Part shown: positions 26,703-37,627 of the stretch, one piece after another
Position numbering within the stretch: position 1 is the first letter of the stretch
Layout of the letters: every line of letters starts with the position of its first letter
Source of the DNA: an uncultured Bacteroidales bacterium
Lineage (GTDB): Bacteria; Bacteroidota; Bacteroidia; Bacteroidales; F082
Assembly (NCBI GenBank): GCA_937902805.1
Contig: CALEMB010000041.1
Location: 1 to 64,000, forward strand
DNA: 64,000 nt
Reading direction: 5' to 3'
Program-made: the position numbers and the translations under genes
Notes under the pieces: generated by a model
Seen by the model: only the letters and a program-made list of their open reading frames with translations
Database searches by the model: none
Told to the model about the DNA's origin: nothing

Positions 26703-27656
26703 AAGCAGTTCAGCGTAAGTCTTTAAGTGCTTTTTCTGTTCTTCCGGCAGGCTTACGGCATGCAGTTCTTCAAACGCCTTGCGGTCATAGTCAAGCATGA
26801 CCTTTTCGACGGCTTCTTTCACATGCAGGCGGTTGTAGATAGCTTCCACTTCTTCGATCTTCTCGTCCTCGTCGTGGTCCATGCGGAAGGTGAAAAGTTG
26901 TTCGAGGCGTTTGCGGTCTTCATTGGAAGCCAGCTCCAAAGCTTTCAGGTAGAGGTAGGTCTTCTTGTTGTCGGCAATGTCGCCGCCATGACGCTTGCCG
27001 AAAGTAGCCACGTCGCTGTAAAGGTCAAGGATGTCGTCTTGCAACTGGAAGCTCATGCCCAGGTTGATGCCGAAGTTATAGAGGTGCTGGATGTCGGTGG
27101 CATTAGCACCTGCCACGGTAGCACCCATCTGCAAGGCTGTGGCCAACAGTACAGCGGTCTTCAGGCGAATCATTTCCAAATACTCGTCAATCGTCACGTT
27201 GCCTAGGGTTTCGAAGTTGAGGTCCATCTGCTGACCCTCGCAGATTTCGATGGCGACCTTGCCCAACTGTTTCGCGAGTTCGCCGCCTTTGTCGGGCTTC
27301 AGCGCAAATTGGAAGGCCATGGCTAGCATGGCGTCGCCAGAGAGGATGGCGATGTCAGAGTTCCACTTCTGGTAGACGGTGGCCATGCCACGGCGCAGTG
27401 GTGCCTTGTCCATGATGTCGTCGTGGATGAGGGTGAAGTTGTGGAAGGTCTCCAAGGCCAGGGCAGGCCATAAGGCATGCTTTTCGTCGCCGCCAAACAT
27501 GTCGTTGGCCAAGAGGCAGAGCATGGGGCGCAGGCGTTTGCCACTTTGCAAGATGGTGTAAGCGATGGGCTCGTATAACTCAGTGGGCTGTCCACTGAAG
27601 TCGGTTTGCGCCATGAAATCGGCGAAATCCTGTTGCAGTTGCTTGATTTTTTCCAT
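26685..27656 (-). CDS. Polyprenyl diphosphate synthase (trans-prenyltransferase)
   Basis: A 323-residue class I prenyl synthase. The first Asp-rich motif is HDDIMDKAPLRRGM and the second LQDDILDLYSD; SGKRLRPMLCLL and FHNFTLIHDD are family hallmarks. It makes short all-trans prenyl diphosphates (geranyl to geranylgeranyl range; chain length not readable with confidence). The start is set at MEKIKQLQQ, 21 bases after a TATTTTTG box; the upstream in-frame extension lies beyond this promoter. Confidence 0.92.
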   Translation of the reverse strand: MEKIKQLQQDFADFMAQTDFSGQPTELYEPIAYTILQSGKRLRPMLCLLANDMFGGDEKHALWPALALETFHNFTLIHDDIMDKAPLRRGMATVYQKWNSDIAILSGDAMLAMAFQFALKPDKGGELAKQLGKVAIEICEGQQMDLNFETLGNVTIDEYLEMIRLKTAVLLATALQMGATVAGANATDIQHLYNFGINLGMSFQLQDDILDLYSDVATFGKRHGGDIADNKKTYLYLKALELASNEDRKRLEQLFTFRMDHDEDEKIEEVEAIYNRLHVKEAVEKVMLDYDRKAFEELHAVSLPEEQKKHLKTYAELLSGRKK

Positions 27657-27676
27657 GGAATTCAGATTTGATGGCA

Positions 27677-27684
27677 CAAAAATA
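27677..27684 (-). promoter_or_regulatory. -7 promoter box (TATTTTTG) of the prenyl synthase gene
   Basis: TAnnTTTG on the minus strand, 21 bases before the start at 27656. It fixes the start choice. Confidence 0.6.
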
Positions 27685-27753
27685 AAGTTTTTATGCCGTT
27701 TGAGCAATTTTGGAGCGAAATTTGTAGTTTTTATTCTTGATATACTGATTAAA

Positions 27754-28791
27754 ATGAAAGCCATGAGATATCTCCGACTGATTCCTGTTTTGCTGCTTGG
27801 TGCGATGCTTGCCTCTTGCAACACGCCAAAGAGACTTTATGAAGCCCAAGAATACGACCAAGTGATCCAACGCTTCGCGCCTGACATTTGTGGCGGTGAT
27901 ATGAATGCCAAGCGTATCAACTATGTGGCGGTCTCCTACCACAAGGCCAACCAAGCCGACCACGAGCGCATACAAAGCCTGAAAGCCACGGGGCAGCCCG
28001 ATGTGTGGCCCGAGATTTACCAACGTTATTGCAGCATGAAAGGCCGCAGCAACGCCTTGTCCTGCTTCCCCAACAAGGTAAAAAAGGGCATGAGCTATGT
28101 GAAACTCGACCTTGACGACGATATAATGGCGGCGCGCAACAGGGCGGAGGTTTTCTTGGTGGCTAAGGCCGGCCAATTGCTCGGCACGGGTTCGAAAGCT
28201 GATGCAGAACAAGCCGAGAACTACATCATACAGCTGGCGCATACCAATAGTGATAATCCTAAATTGTTGAATTTAAGGAAGAAACAGATGCTTGTTACTG
28301 CTGATGAGGTGACGATGGGCATCAATGATAAGCTTCAACTGACTGACGATGTGGTGTATGCCATTTTCGACTTCGATGAAGGTGAGGTACCTTTCAATGT
28401 GGAGCGCACAAGAAGGCAGTCGGCGATGGTGTATGTCGATATTAACGAGGTGGCGCTGTCTCCCATCCGCCTCGACGAAGTGACTTTTAAGGAAGAAAAA
28501 GATGGCAAAACCGCCCAAGTGACCGACTACACGCAGCTGAAGACAGCCACTCTCAAGGGCCACATCGACTATCGTGACGCCGAAGGTCGACATATCGGCA
28601 AGGTGCCCTTTGAGGCGAAATCTACTTTCAAACACGACTATACCGTCATTCGTGGCGACCAAAATGCATGCTCGGAAGAGACCTTGCGACGCCTCGGCGG
28701 TCAATCCGTGCCCATCCCGACAGACGAAAGTCTGCTGCTGGATGCCGCTAAACAACTGAACGACTTGATAGCGCGGGAACTGAAAAAATAA
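27754..28791 (+). CDS. Lipoprotein of unknown function
   Basis: A 345-residue protein with a lipoprotein signal (MKAMRYLRLIPVLLLGAMLASC, Cys about residue 22). The first half is helical and looks TPR-like (YEAQEYDQVIQRFAP, NYVAVSYHKANQADHERIQ). The second half is beta-rich with regular Asp/Glu/Lys strands. No family was recognised. It is probably anchored to the outer membrane or periplasmic side. A strong terminator follows, so it is separate from the ATP synthase operon. Confidence 0.75.
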   Translation: MKAMRYLRLIPVLLLGAMLASCNTPKRLYEAQEYDQVIQRFAPDICGGDMNAKRINYVAVSYHKANQADHERIQSLKATGQPDVWPEIYQRYCSMKGRSNALSCFPNKVKKGMSYVKLDLDDDIMAARNRAEVFLVAKAGQLLGTGSKADAEQAENYIIQLAHTNSDNPKLLNLRKKQMLVTADEVTMGINDKLQLTDDVVYAIFDFDEGEVPFNVERTRRQSAMVYVDINEVALSPIRLDEVTFKEEKDGKTAQVTDYTQLKTATLKGHIDYRDAEGRHIGKVPFEAKSTFKHDYTVIRGDQNACSEETLRRLGGQSVPIPTDESLLLDAAKQLNDLIARELKK

Positions 28792-28808
28792 AAACAATAT
28801 AACGTTCA

Positions 28809-28848
28809 AGAGAAGCCGATGGCACAAGCTGTCGGCTTCTCTGTTTTC
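28809..28848 (+). terminator. Terminator of the lipoprotein gene
   Basis: AGAGAAGCCGA pairs with TCGGCTTCTCT around a loop of about 12 bases, followed by GTTTTCC. It separates the lipoprotein gene from atpD. Confidence 0.75.
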
Positions 28849-28931
28849 CTGCTACAATGGCTGTTTTTGCCTTTTTTGAGGAATATTTTTTCTTTTTGGT
28901 CTCAATAGGTCGAGTGGTTGACATTATTTAG

Positions 28932-28939
28932 TAAATTTG
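28932..28939 (+). promoter_or_regulatory. -7 promoter box (TAAATTTG) of the ATP synthase operon
   Basis: TAnnTTTG, 56 bases before the atpD ATG at 28995, with an AT-rich leader. No -33 box at standard spacing was found. Confidence 0.55.
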
Positions 28940-28976
28940 CAGCTTGTTCCTCTTTTCGGAACCTTATTTGAATTAG

Positions 28977-30506
<1,530 letters not shown>

Positions 30507-30508
30507 CC

Positions 30509-30748
30509 ATGCAAGTCGAAATCATCTCCCCTAGTGAAACACTGTTTGAAGGCGAAGCCATTGCCGTCACGGTGCCGAGCAAGATGGGCTCCTTCACCCT
30601 CTTGGAGCACCATGCGCCCATCGTCGCCATCCTTGAGGCCGGCAAGGTCAGTCTCACCGAGGCCAACGGTGATCAAAAGGAGTTTGACATCAAAGGCGGT
30701 TTCACCGAAAACCACGACAACAACTTGACTATTTGTGTAGAACTATGA
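30509..30748 (+). CDS. atpC: F1-ATP synthase subunit epsilon (short form)
   Basis: 79 residues matching the N-terminal beta-sandwich of epsilon (VEIISPSETLFEGEAIAVTVPSKMGSFTLLEHHAPIVA). The C-terminal helical hairpin that inhibits ATP hydrolysis in longer homologues (about 130-140 residues) is absent. This short form is common in the phylum, so it is probably not a truncation. Loss of the hairpin implies that ATPase inhibition, if any, works another way. Its stop overlaps the next ATG (ATGA). Confidence 0.93.
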   Translation: MQVEIISPSETLFEGEAIAVTVPSKMGSFTLLEHHAPIVAILEAGKVSLTEANGDQKEFDIKGGFTENHDNNLTICVEL

Positions 30749-31140
30749 AAAAGAATATCTTAACAAAATATCTGACGGTGTTCCTGCTGATTTGCCTCGT
30801 TTTGGACGGCATCCTGCTTTGCTTCTGTGCTGACGAACCTTGGTGGAACAACTGGATGATTACAGGCCCCAACCTCTTCATGATTTTGGGTGCTTTCTTC
30901 TGCCATCTGATGAAGAAAAACGTGGACGAAAACCCCAACAAGTTCACTTGGCTGATGGTCTACAAAGCTATCAAACTGGCGCTGACCATTGTTTTGTTGG
31001 TGCTTTACATCCTCTCTGTTAAGACGGGTGCACGGGCCTTCATCCTCGTCACGGCATTGGCCTATCTCATAACACTGGCTGCTGAGACTTGTGTCTTCGT
31101 TCATTATTTCAAGAATCGGAACAAAGGCAACGAAGCATGA
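30745..31140 (+). CDS. AtpI-like membrane protein of the ATP synthase operon
   Basis: 131 residues with four hydrophobic helices (YLTVFLLICLVLDGILLCF, MITGPNLFMILGAFFCHLM, IKLALTIVLLVLYIL, ILVTALAYLITLAAETCVFV). Its place between atpC and atpB, with ATGA overlaps at both ends, corresponds to AtpI/UncI, which assists c-ring assembly in other bacteria. Sequence similarity to AtpI is not evident to me, so the role is inferred from position and topology. Confidence 0.75.
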   Translation: MKKNILTKYLTVFLLICLVLDGILLCFCADEPWWNNWMITGPNLFMILGAFFCHLMKKNVDENPNKFTWLMVYKAIKLALTIVLLVLYILSVKTGARAFILVTALAYLITLAAETCVFVHYFKNRNKGNEA

Positions 31141-32264
31141 ACCAAGTCTTCCGACATATTGCGCTTTTTCTTGTCTTCGCTGTGGCACTGTTGGTGCCGA
31201 CACGGGGATATGCCCAAGACAGCATCCCCACAGAAGATAGTCAAGCCCCAGTAGAAGAGAAGGAGAAGTTCGATGCCAAGTCGTTCATCTTTGGTCATAC
31301 GGGAGATGCCTATTGTTACCACATCACGGAAGTCAAAGGCAAGCCAGTTTGTGTGTGGCTGCCTGTCATCGTCAAGTGCAAGGACGGTGATTGGCATTGC
31401 TTTTCGTCGAAACATGTATGCGAGCTGCAGGAAGGCGAGACCTACGAGCATAAGGGTGCCCACTTCTACATCTCAAGCATCAGCGACGACAAATACCCGG
31501 GCAAGCTGGTGGAGTTGAAAGACGACGGCAACCTATCGCGTCCTTTCGACATCTCGTTCACCAAGAACGCCTTCGGTATCTTTTTGGTGTGCGGATTCAT
31601 GCTGGCTTTCTTCCTGCCTGCCGCAAGGAAATACAAGAAAGACCCTATGGCTACGCCCACGAAGTACCAAGGCTTGGTGGAATGGCTCACCTACACTGTG
31701 ATTGATGGCATCGTCCGGCCTAACATCCCCGAAAAGCAAGTGAAGAAGTTCGCACCTTATCTGCTTACGGTGTTCTTTTTTATCCTCTTCTCCAACCTCT
31801 TCGGCTTGATTCCCATCTTCCCGTTCAGTGCCAACGTGACGGGCAATCTCAGCATCACCCTCGTGCTGGCCTTGCTGACTTTCTTCTTTGTGAATATCTT
31901 CGGCAACAAGCATTATTGGAAGGACATTTTCTGGCCCGATGTGCCCATTTTCCTGAAGATCATTCCGCTGATGCCCATCATTGAACTTATTTCTGTCATC
32001 ATTAAGCCTTTCGCGTTGATGGTCCGTCTCTTCGCTAACATTCTCGCCGGCCATATCGTCATCCTGGTGCTCATGGGTCTGATTTTCATCATCGGAGGCA
32101 TGTATGGTGTGGGAATGGCTGGAGTGACGAGCGTCATCAGCATCTTCATGACCGTCTTTATGTTTGCCATGGAATTGATGGTGGCATATATCCAGGCATA
32201 CGTATTCACCATATTGTCAGCCGTATTTATTGGTTTGGCACAACAGGAACCTGAACATAGTTAG
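31137..32264 (+). CDS. atpB: Fo-ATP synthase subunit a
   Basis: 375 residues, longer than the 240-270 of most bacteria. The extra N-terminus has a signal peptide (ending GYAQ) and a soluble domain of about 120 residues, as seen in other Bacteroidota. The C-terminal half has the membrane helices. The essential Arg is in IKPFALMVRLFANILAGHIV, and GLAQQEPEHS closes the protein. It forms the proton half-channels against the c ring. It starts inside the stop of the AtpI-like gene. Confidence 0.95.
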   Translation: MNQVFRHIALFLVFAVALLVPTRGYAQDSIPTEDSQAPVEEKEKFDAKSFIFGHTGDAYCYHITEVKGKPVCVWLPVIVKCKDGDWHCFSSKHVCELQEGETYEHKGAHFYISSISDDKYPGKLVELKDDGNLSRPFDISFTKNAFGIFLVCGFMLAFFLPAARKYKKDPMATPTKYQGLVEWLTYTVIDGIVRPNIPEKQVKKFAPYLLTVFFFILFSNLFGLIPIFPFSANVTGNLSITLVLALLTFFFVNIFGNKHYWKDIFWPDVPIFLKIIPLMPIIELISVIIKPFALMVRLFANILAGHIVILVLMGLIFIIGGMYGVGMAGVTSVISIFMTVFMFAMELMVAYIQAYVFTILSAVFIGLAQQEPEHS

Positions 32265-32279
32265 CAGTTATGAATTTTG

Positions 32280-32307
32280 AATCTTTGAATCTTTAAATCT
32301 TTAAATC
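32280..32307 (+). repeat. AT-rich leader repeat shared with the pfp leader
   Basis: Repeated AATCTTT/TTTAAATC units lie between atpB and atpE. The sequence is almost the same as 6019-6045 in front of pfp. Confidence 0.5.
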
Positions 32308-32334
32308 AACAATAAACAACAAAATCTCAACATC

Positions 32335-32580
32335 ATGTTACTATCAATCATCCTTGAAGCAGTATCGTTAGCGCCGGGTTTAGTATCCATCGGAGCCGCC
32401 ATCGCTGTCATCGGAGCCGGTTTGGGTATTGGTAAAATCGGTCAATCGGCCATGGAAGCCATGGCTCGTCAGCCCGAAGCCGCTGGTAAGATCCAAATGG
32501 GCATGATCATCGCAGCCGCTCTCGTCGAAGGCGCAACGTTCTTTGCTCTTGCCGTCTGCCTGTTGGCGGTGCTCGGCTAA
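32335..32580 (+). CDS. atpE: Fo-ATP synthase subunit c
   Basis: 81 residues forming a two-helix hairpin with the Gly-rich first helix (IGAAIAVIGAGLGIGKIG), the polar loop ARQPEA and the ion-binding Glu65 in ALVEGATFF. Compared with the known Na-dependent c subunits, the first-helix Gln is Ile here and the residues after Glu65 are Gly-Ala, not Ser-Thr. Proton coupling is therefore inferred. A 70-base leader and a following 10-bp hairpin set this gene apart from its neighbours in the operon. Confidence 0.96.
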   Translation: MLLSIILEAVSLAPGLVSIGAAIAVIGAGLGIGKIGQSAMEAMARQPEAAGKIQMGMIIAAALVEGATFFALAVCLLAVLG

Positions 32581-32589
32581 AACAAAACC

Positions 32590-32621
32590 GCCTAGGGGCA
32601 AGGTACGCCAAGCCCCTAGGC
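32590..32621 (+). promoter_or_regulatory. Hairpin between atpE and atpF
   Basis: GCCTAGGGGC and GCCCCTAGGC form a perfect 10-bp stem with a 12-base loop. No T run follows, so it is not a standard terminator. It may protect the 3' end of processed atpE message or dampen read-through, which would suit the high copy number of subunit c (inference). Confidence 0.6.
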
Positions 32622-32642
32622 TTAATCTAAAAAACACCAAAC

Positions 32643-33146
32643 ATGGATCTATTTCTTCCCGAAAGTGGATTAGTGATATGGATGCTCATCGCCTTCCTCA
32701 TCGTGTTCGCCATTTTGGCGAAGGCGGCATGGCCGGTGATTATGGGTGGCGTGGAGAAACGCAACGCCTATATTGCCGACTCGTTGCAGGCCGCTGAGGA
32801 AGCCAACAACGCTTTGGCAGGCATCGAGCAGAAGAAACAAGAAACCTTGGCCGCCACACAAGCCGAGCAGATTCGCATTATGAAGGAGAGCCAAGACTTG
32901 AAAAATCAGGTCATCGAGGAAGCCAAGGCGCAGGCCCGACAAGAGGCTGAAAAGATTGTTTCGGAGGCGCGCTTGAAGATAGAAAAGGAACAAGCAGAGG
33001 CCATGGCGCAGATCAAGAATGAGGTCATCGCCCTTAGCGTCGACATCGCCGAGAAGCTGTTGCAGCGTGAGTTGAGCGACAAGCAGGCGCAAAATGACTA
33101 CGTCGAGCAACTGCTGAAAAACAACCACCCCCGCATTGAAGCGTAA
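32643..33146 (+). CDS. atpF: Fo-ATP synthase subunit b
   Basis: 167 residues. One N-terminal membrane helix (about 8-28, GLVIWMLIAFLIVFAILAKAAWPVI) is followed by a long charged coiled coil rich in Ala, Glu, Lys and Gln that forms the peripheral stalk. It ends close to atpH (3-base gap) and binds delta at its C-terminus. Confidence 0.95.
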   Translation: MDLFLPESGLVIWMLIAFLIVFAILAKAAWPVIMGGVEKRNAYIADSLQAAEEANNALAGIEQKKQETLAATQAEQIRIMKESQDLKNQVIEEAKAQARQEAEKIVSEARLKIEKEQAEAMAQIKNEVIALSVDIAEKLLQRELSDKQAQNDYVEQLLKNNHPRIEA

Positions 33147-33149
33147 GCT

Positions 33150-33692
33150 ATGGACAACGGAAGAATATCGGTGAGGTATGCGCGGGCATTGTTCGAGTTG
33201 GCCCAGGAGCAAAGCTGTGAGGATGCCGTTTATGACGGTTTGTCTCGCTTTGCCCACAATTATTTCCTGGCCATCGCTCAGTTCAACGAGGTGCTGTCAG
33301 ACCCCCTCATCGCGAAAGAGGAGAAGGTGAAGTTGGTGGAGTTGGCGATAGGCGAGCCCATGCACGACACATTGAAGCAGTTCATTGTCTTTGTGGCCGA
33401 CAAGAAGCGTGAGGACAAGATGATTTTCATTGCCATGAAATTTATGGAGATGTACCGCGAGAAGCACAACATCCTGAGCACCCAGGTCACCACGGCCACC
33501 GAATTGTCAGAGGAAAGCTACGAGAAAATCAAGGCCTTCATCAAAGAGACCTTTGGTGCTGACGCCGAGATGGATGTCAAGATTGACCCGAATCTCATCG
33601 GCGGCTTCATCCTCGACATCGAAAACACAAGGATGGACGCCAGCGTGGCGGGACAGCTGAATGCGCTGAAGAACAAGTTGAAGAATAAATAA
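33150..33692 (+). CDS. atpH: F1-ATP synthase subunit delta
   Basis: 180 residues; the helical N-terminal domain ([23 protein letters not shown]) and the C-terminal [29 protein letters not shown] are typical of delta/OSCP. It links the peripheral stalk to the alpha subunits. It lies between atpF and atpA with gaps of 3 and 11 bases. Confidence 0.95.
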   Translation: MDNGRISVRYARALFELAQEQSCEDAVYDGLSRFAHNYFLAIAQFNEVLSDPLIAKEEKVKLVELAIGEPMHDTLKQFIVFVADKKREDKMIFIAMKFMEMYREKHNILSTQVTTATELSEESYEKIKAFIKETFGADAEMDVKIDPNLIGGFILDIENTRMDASVAGQLNALKNKLKNK

Positions 33693-33703
33693 AAACTAGA
33701 TAT

Positions 33704-35284
33704 ATGGCAAACATCAAACCAAGTGAAATATCGAGTATTCTGCAAATGCAGCTCCAGAACATGAGCAACAAGGTGCAGTTTGAGGAGGTTGGTAAGGTGC
33801 TGCAAGTGAGCGACGGCGTAGCGCATGTCTACGGCCTCGACAAGGTGCAGTCGAACGAGCTGGTCGAATTCGAAAACGGCACCATGGGTGTGGTGCTCAA
33901 CCTTGAGGAAGATAATGTCGGCGTGGTGTTGCTCGGTCCTACTGAGGGTGTCAAGGAAGGCGAGACGGTGAAGCGCACGCAGCGCATCGCCTCCGTCCTC
34001 GCTGGCGAAGGCATGTTGGGTCGTGTTGTGGACGGCCTCGGTCGCCCCATCGACGGTAAGGGTGCCATCCAAGGCGAAACCTACGAGATGCCGCTGGAGC
34101 GCAAGGCCCCGGGCGTCATCTTCCGCCAACCTGTCAACCAGCCGTTACAAACAGGTCTCAAGGCCATTGACGCCATGATTCCCATTGGGCGTGGACAGCG
34201 TGAACTCATCATCGGCGACCGCCAAACGGGTAAGACTGCCATCGCCATAGACACCATCATCAACCAGAAGGAGAACTACAAGAACGGTGACCCGATTTAT
34301 TGTATCTATGTTGCTGTAGGACAGAAGGGTAGTACCGTTGCCAATTTGGTGAATACCTTGGAGAAACATGGTGCCATGGACTACACCATCGTGGTGAGTG
34401 CCACCGCCTCCGACCCCGCCGCCATGCAGTTTTACGCCCCTTACGCCGGTTGCGCCATTGCAGAGTATTTCCGTGACACGGGCCGACATGCTTTGGTCGT
34501 CTATGACGACTTGTCGAAGCAGGCTGTAGCTTACCGTGAGGTGTCGCTGATTTTACGCCGTCCCCCAGGACGTGAGGCCTATCCTGGCGATATCTTCTAC
34601 CTCCACAGTCGTCTGCTGGAGCGGGCCGCCAAAATTATCAAGAACGACGACGTGGCACGCCAAATGAACGACCTTCCTGACAGCCTGAAGGACATCGTGA
34701 AGGGTGGCGGTAGCATCACTGCACTGCCCATCATCGAGACGCAGGCAGGCGATGTGTCGGCTTATATCCCCACCAACGTGATTTCCATTACCGACGGACA
34801 AATCTTTTTGGAAACCAGCCTTTTCAATGCAGGTATCCGTCCCGCCATCAACGTGGGTATTTCGGTGTCGCGTGTGGGTGGCAATGCCCAAATCAAGTCG
34901 ATGAAAAAGGTGGCAGGTACCTTGAAGCTCGACCAGGCCCAGTTCCGTGAGATGGAGGCCTTCTCGAAATTCGGCGCCGAACTCGATGCCGCCACATTGG
35001 CTATCTTGGACAAAGGTCACAAGAATGTGGAGTTGTTGAAGCAGCCGCAATATACACCCATGCCTGTGGAAAAACAGATCGCCATTATCTTCTGTGGCAC
35101 CAACGGCTTACTGAGCAAAGTGCCTGAAAACAAGGTGCTGGAGTTTGAAAAGCAGTTCCTTGACATGATGGAGATCAAGCATAAGGACGTGCTAGAGCAG
35201 CTGAAAACCGGCAAGATTGACGATGATATGAAAGCGGTGATGAAAGAGGAGGCTTTGAATTTGAGTGAACACTTTAATGCATAG
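33704..35284 (+). CDS. atpA: F1-ATP synthase subunit alpha
   Basis: 526 residues, slightly longer than the 513 of E. coli. Walker A is GDRQTGKT (171-178); [20 protein letters not shown] and the later [34 protein letters not shown] identify alpha. It supplies the non-catalytic nucleotide sites. Confidence 0.98.
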   Translation: MANIKPSEISSILQMQLQNMSNKVQFEEVGKVLQVSDGVAHVYGLDKVQSNELVEFENGTMGVVLNLEEDNVGVVLLGPTEGVKEGETVKRTQRIASVLAGEGMLGRVVDGLGRPIDGKGAIQGETYEMPLERKAPGVIFRQPVNQPLQTGLKAIDAMIPIGRGQRELIIGDRQTGKTAIAIDTIINQKENYKNGDPIYCIYVAVGQKGSTVANLVNTLEKHGAMDYTIVVSATASDPAAMQFYAPYAGCAIAEYFRDTGRHALVVYDDLSKQAVAYREVSLILRRPPGREAYPGDIFYLHSRLLERAAKIIKNDDVARQMNDLPDSLKDIVKGGGSITALPIIETQAGDVSAYIPTNVISITDGQIFLETSLFNAGIRPAINVGISVSRVGGNAQIKSMKKVAGTLKLDQAQFREMEAFSKFGAELDAATLAILDKGHKNVELLKQPQYTPMPVEKQIAIIFCGTNGLLSKVPENKVLEFEKQFLDMMEIKHKDVLEQLKTGKIDDDMKAVMKEEALNLSEHFNA

Positions 35285-35349
35285 GACTGCGAGACGATGA
35301 GACAAACCAAGTCCCGAAGTCCTGAAGTCCCGTGTCAAAAACAAAGACT

Positions 35350-36228
35350 ATGGCATCATTAAAAGAAATCCGGGCTAGAATCGCTTCCGTCGCCTCGACA
35401 CAGAAAATCACGAGTGCGATGAAGATGGTGTCGGCAGCCAAGCTGAAGAAGACCGAAGGCATCACGACACGTTTTCTTCCTTATAAAAATAAGCTGAGCG
35501 AAGCACTCTCCAACTACCTCGGCTCCCTTGAGGGCGAAGTCAGCATCCCATTGGCGGAGCATCGCGAGGTGAAGCGTGTCGCGCTGATGGCCTTCTCATC
35601 AAGCAGTGGCTTGTGCGGCGTCTACAATTCCAGCGTCTGCAAGCTTTTCAAACAGGTCTACGATGGATATGCTGAAAGCCTTGGTGCAGAGAATGTTATA
35701 GTCTATCTTGTAGGCAAAAAGGTGAACGACTACGCCAAGAAGTTCGGCATCGAGGTGGAGGGGCAGTATGCGCCTTTGGCCGAAAGCATGTCGTACGATT
35801 TAGCCATGGAAATCAGCGACAAGATGGTGGAACTGTTCCTCAGTGAGAAGGTCGACCGCGTTGAGCTGGTGTTCAACCACTTCAAGAATGCCGGTGTGCA
35901 GGTGCCGCAGCGCGAGGTGGTGTTGCCTTTGAAGGCCGAAAGTGGAAGGGAGGTTCTGAGCTTCGATTACATCGTGGAGCCTGACAAGGAAACCTTTGTC
36001 AACGATCTGATTCCCAAGGTTATCCGCACCAACTTCTATTCCATCATGCTTGATGCCTTGACTGCAGAGCATGGTGCTCGCATGACCGCCATGCACATCG
36101 CCAGCGACAACGCCGACCAGCTCTTGCAGGAACTGAAGCTTCAATACAACAAAGCCCGCCAAAACGTCATCACCAACGAACTCATTGACATCGTAGGCGG
36201 TGCCGAAGCCCTGAACGGGAAAAATTGA
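35350..36228 (+). CDS. atpG: F1-ATP synthase subunit gamma
   Basis: 292 residues; the N-terminal helix (SLKEIRARIASVASTQKITSAMKMVSAAKLKK) and the C-terminal helix (YNKARQNVITNELIDIVGGAEAL) form the rotor shaft. The ATG at 35350 starts the conserved region; an in-frame ATG at 35332 is less likely. It is the last gene of the operon. An IS21-type remnant begins within a few bases of its stop, and no terminator was seen in between. Confidence 0.96.
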   Translation: MASLKEIRARIASVASTQKITSAMKMVSAAKLKKTEGITTRFLPYKNKLSEALSNYLGSLEGEVSIPLAEHREVKRVALMAFSSSSGLCGVYNSSVCKLFKQVYDGYAESLGAENVIVYLVGKKVNDYAKKFGIEVEGQYAPLAESMSYDLAMEISDKMVELFLSEKVDRVELVFNHFKNAGVQVPQREVVLPLKAESGREVLSFDYIVEPDKETFVNDLIPKVIRTNFYSIMLDALTAEHGARMTAMHIASDNADQLLQELKLQYNKARQNVITNELIDIVGGAEALNGKN

Positions 36229-36404
36229 CTGTCCCACTGTCCCACCTGTATAAAACGGAGCATATCCACCCAGTTTAAACGCTAAAAACCGTTCAAAAAA
36301 GGGCTCTAAGCAGCCAGAAAAGGGTTCAAAAAACGGAGCAAGTCCGTTCAAGACGCCCAAAACCGCCCCAAAAAACGGAGCAAACCCGTTCACTTTTGTC
36401 TTGC

Positions 36405-36412
36405 TAACTTTG
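36405..36412 (+). promoter_or_regulatory. -7 promoter box (TAACTTTG) of the IS21-type remnant
   Basis: TAnnTTTG between the left inverted repeat and the istA start. It probably drove istA. Confidence 0.5.
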
Positions 36413-36435
36413 CCGCCGTACCAAAACGCGGCACT

Positions 36436-37185
36436 ATGACAGGAAAGACAAAAGAGATGAGCAAGATCAAACAACTGCTAATCATGCACAGGGACGGTGC
36501 CTCCAACCGCTCCATCGCCAGGGTCCTGGGGATGGACAAGGAGACCGTCAACAACTACGTCAACAAGGCCAAGGCGCTCCCGGAGGGTCTGGAGGGGCTT
36601 CTCAGGCTGGAGGACCCCGAGCTCGGACGCAGGCTCCACAGCGGCAACGCCGCCTACAGCGACCCGAGGTTCGACGAGATCGGGGAGATGCTGCCTTACA
36701 TCGAGGGCGAGCTGAGGCGCAAGGGAGTCACCCTGCGGCTCCTGTGGGAGGAGTACAGGGCGGAACACCCCGATGGATACGGCCTGACGCAGTTCAGGTT
36801 CCATTACAGGCAATATGCGAAGGCAAAGGGTTACGGAGGCCACAGTACCGTCGTCAGGGACCTGTACGCCCCGAGAGAGCGGCTGATGGTCGACTTCGCC
36901 GGCGACAAGCTCCAGTATGTCGACATCGACACCGGAGAGGAGGTCAAGGCGGAGGTGTTCGTGGCCTGCATGCCCGCGACGGACTATGTCTTCGCCACCT
37001 GCGTCCCGACCCAGAGCAGCGAGGACTTCCTGTTCGCCGTCGCACAGTGCCTCAAGGCCATGGGCGGCGTCCCCAAGATACTGGTCGTCGACAGCGGCCT
37101 TGCCGGCGTGGACAACGCCGACAGCATTGTGAAGTCGCCGCCGTCCAACCACGCCAACGTCAGGGGGAAAGGGCAGTTCAACTGA
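36436..37185 (+). pseudogene. istA: IstA transposase, C-terminally truncated
   Basis: 249 residues against about 500 expected. The N-terminal helix-turn-helix (IKQLLIMHRDGASNRSIARVLGMDKETVNNYVNKA) and the first half of the DDE domain (RLMVDFAGDKLQYVD, PKILVVDS) are intact. After VDNADS the sequence leaves the family and stops. The catalytic Glu region and C-terminus are missing, so it should not transpose DNA, though it could still bind IS ends. The start may be the internal ATG at 36457. Confidence 0.85.
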
Positions 37186-37207
37186 CACATCGACAACAAC
37201 CCATCCG

Positions 37208-37627
37208 GTCCTCATCACCGGCCCTGCCGGCACCGGCAAGAGCTGGCTGGCTTCGGCCCTCGGCCACCAGGCCTGCCTCTGCGGCTTCCACACCGCCTAC
37301 TACAACCTCAACAAGCTCTTCGAGCAGGTGACCATCCACCGCGTCGAGGCCTCGCTGCTGAGGCTCTTCGACAAGCTGGCCGCCACCGACCTGCTCATCG
37401 TCGACGACTTCGGCATGAAGGCCCTCGACGGGCAGCAGCTGCTCGACTTCCTCGAGATCATCGAGGACAGGCACGGGCGGAAAGCCAACATCATCGTGTC
37501 GCAACTGCCCGTGACGGACTGGTACGACGTGCTTCAGGGCAACACCACCGCAGCGGACGCCATCCTAGACAGAATCGTCCACACGGCAATACGTTTTGAA
37601 CTAAAAGGTGAGAGTATGAGAAAATAA
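37208..37627 (+). pseudogene. istB: IstB ATPase, N-terminally truncated
   Basis: About 140 codons of the IstB AAA+ ATPase. Walker A (LITGPAGTGKS), Walker B (DLLIVDDFGM), sensor region (ANIIVSQLPVTDWYDVLQ) and the C-terminal ADAILDRIVHTAIRFELKGESMRK are all visible. The N-terminal DNA-binding part (about 100 residues) and the start codon are lost in the same deletion that removed the back of istA. An internal ATG at 37328 lies past Walker A. Confidence 0.8.

Noticed and set aside
32590..32621. Hairpin after atpE as an intrinsic terminator
   Set aside because: No T run follows the stem, and five essential ATP synthase genes lie downstream without another promoter being evident.
36815..36870. 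Another GGTTAC followed by GTCGT inside the IS21 remnant
   Set aside because: It lies within istA coding sequence, the second element does not match, and no start codon follows at a suitable distance.
36478..37293. 271-residue minus-strand frame across the IS21 remnant
   Set aside because: It is antisense to istA and istB motifs and has no family features; an effect of the GC-rich codons.
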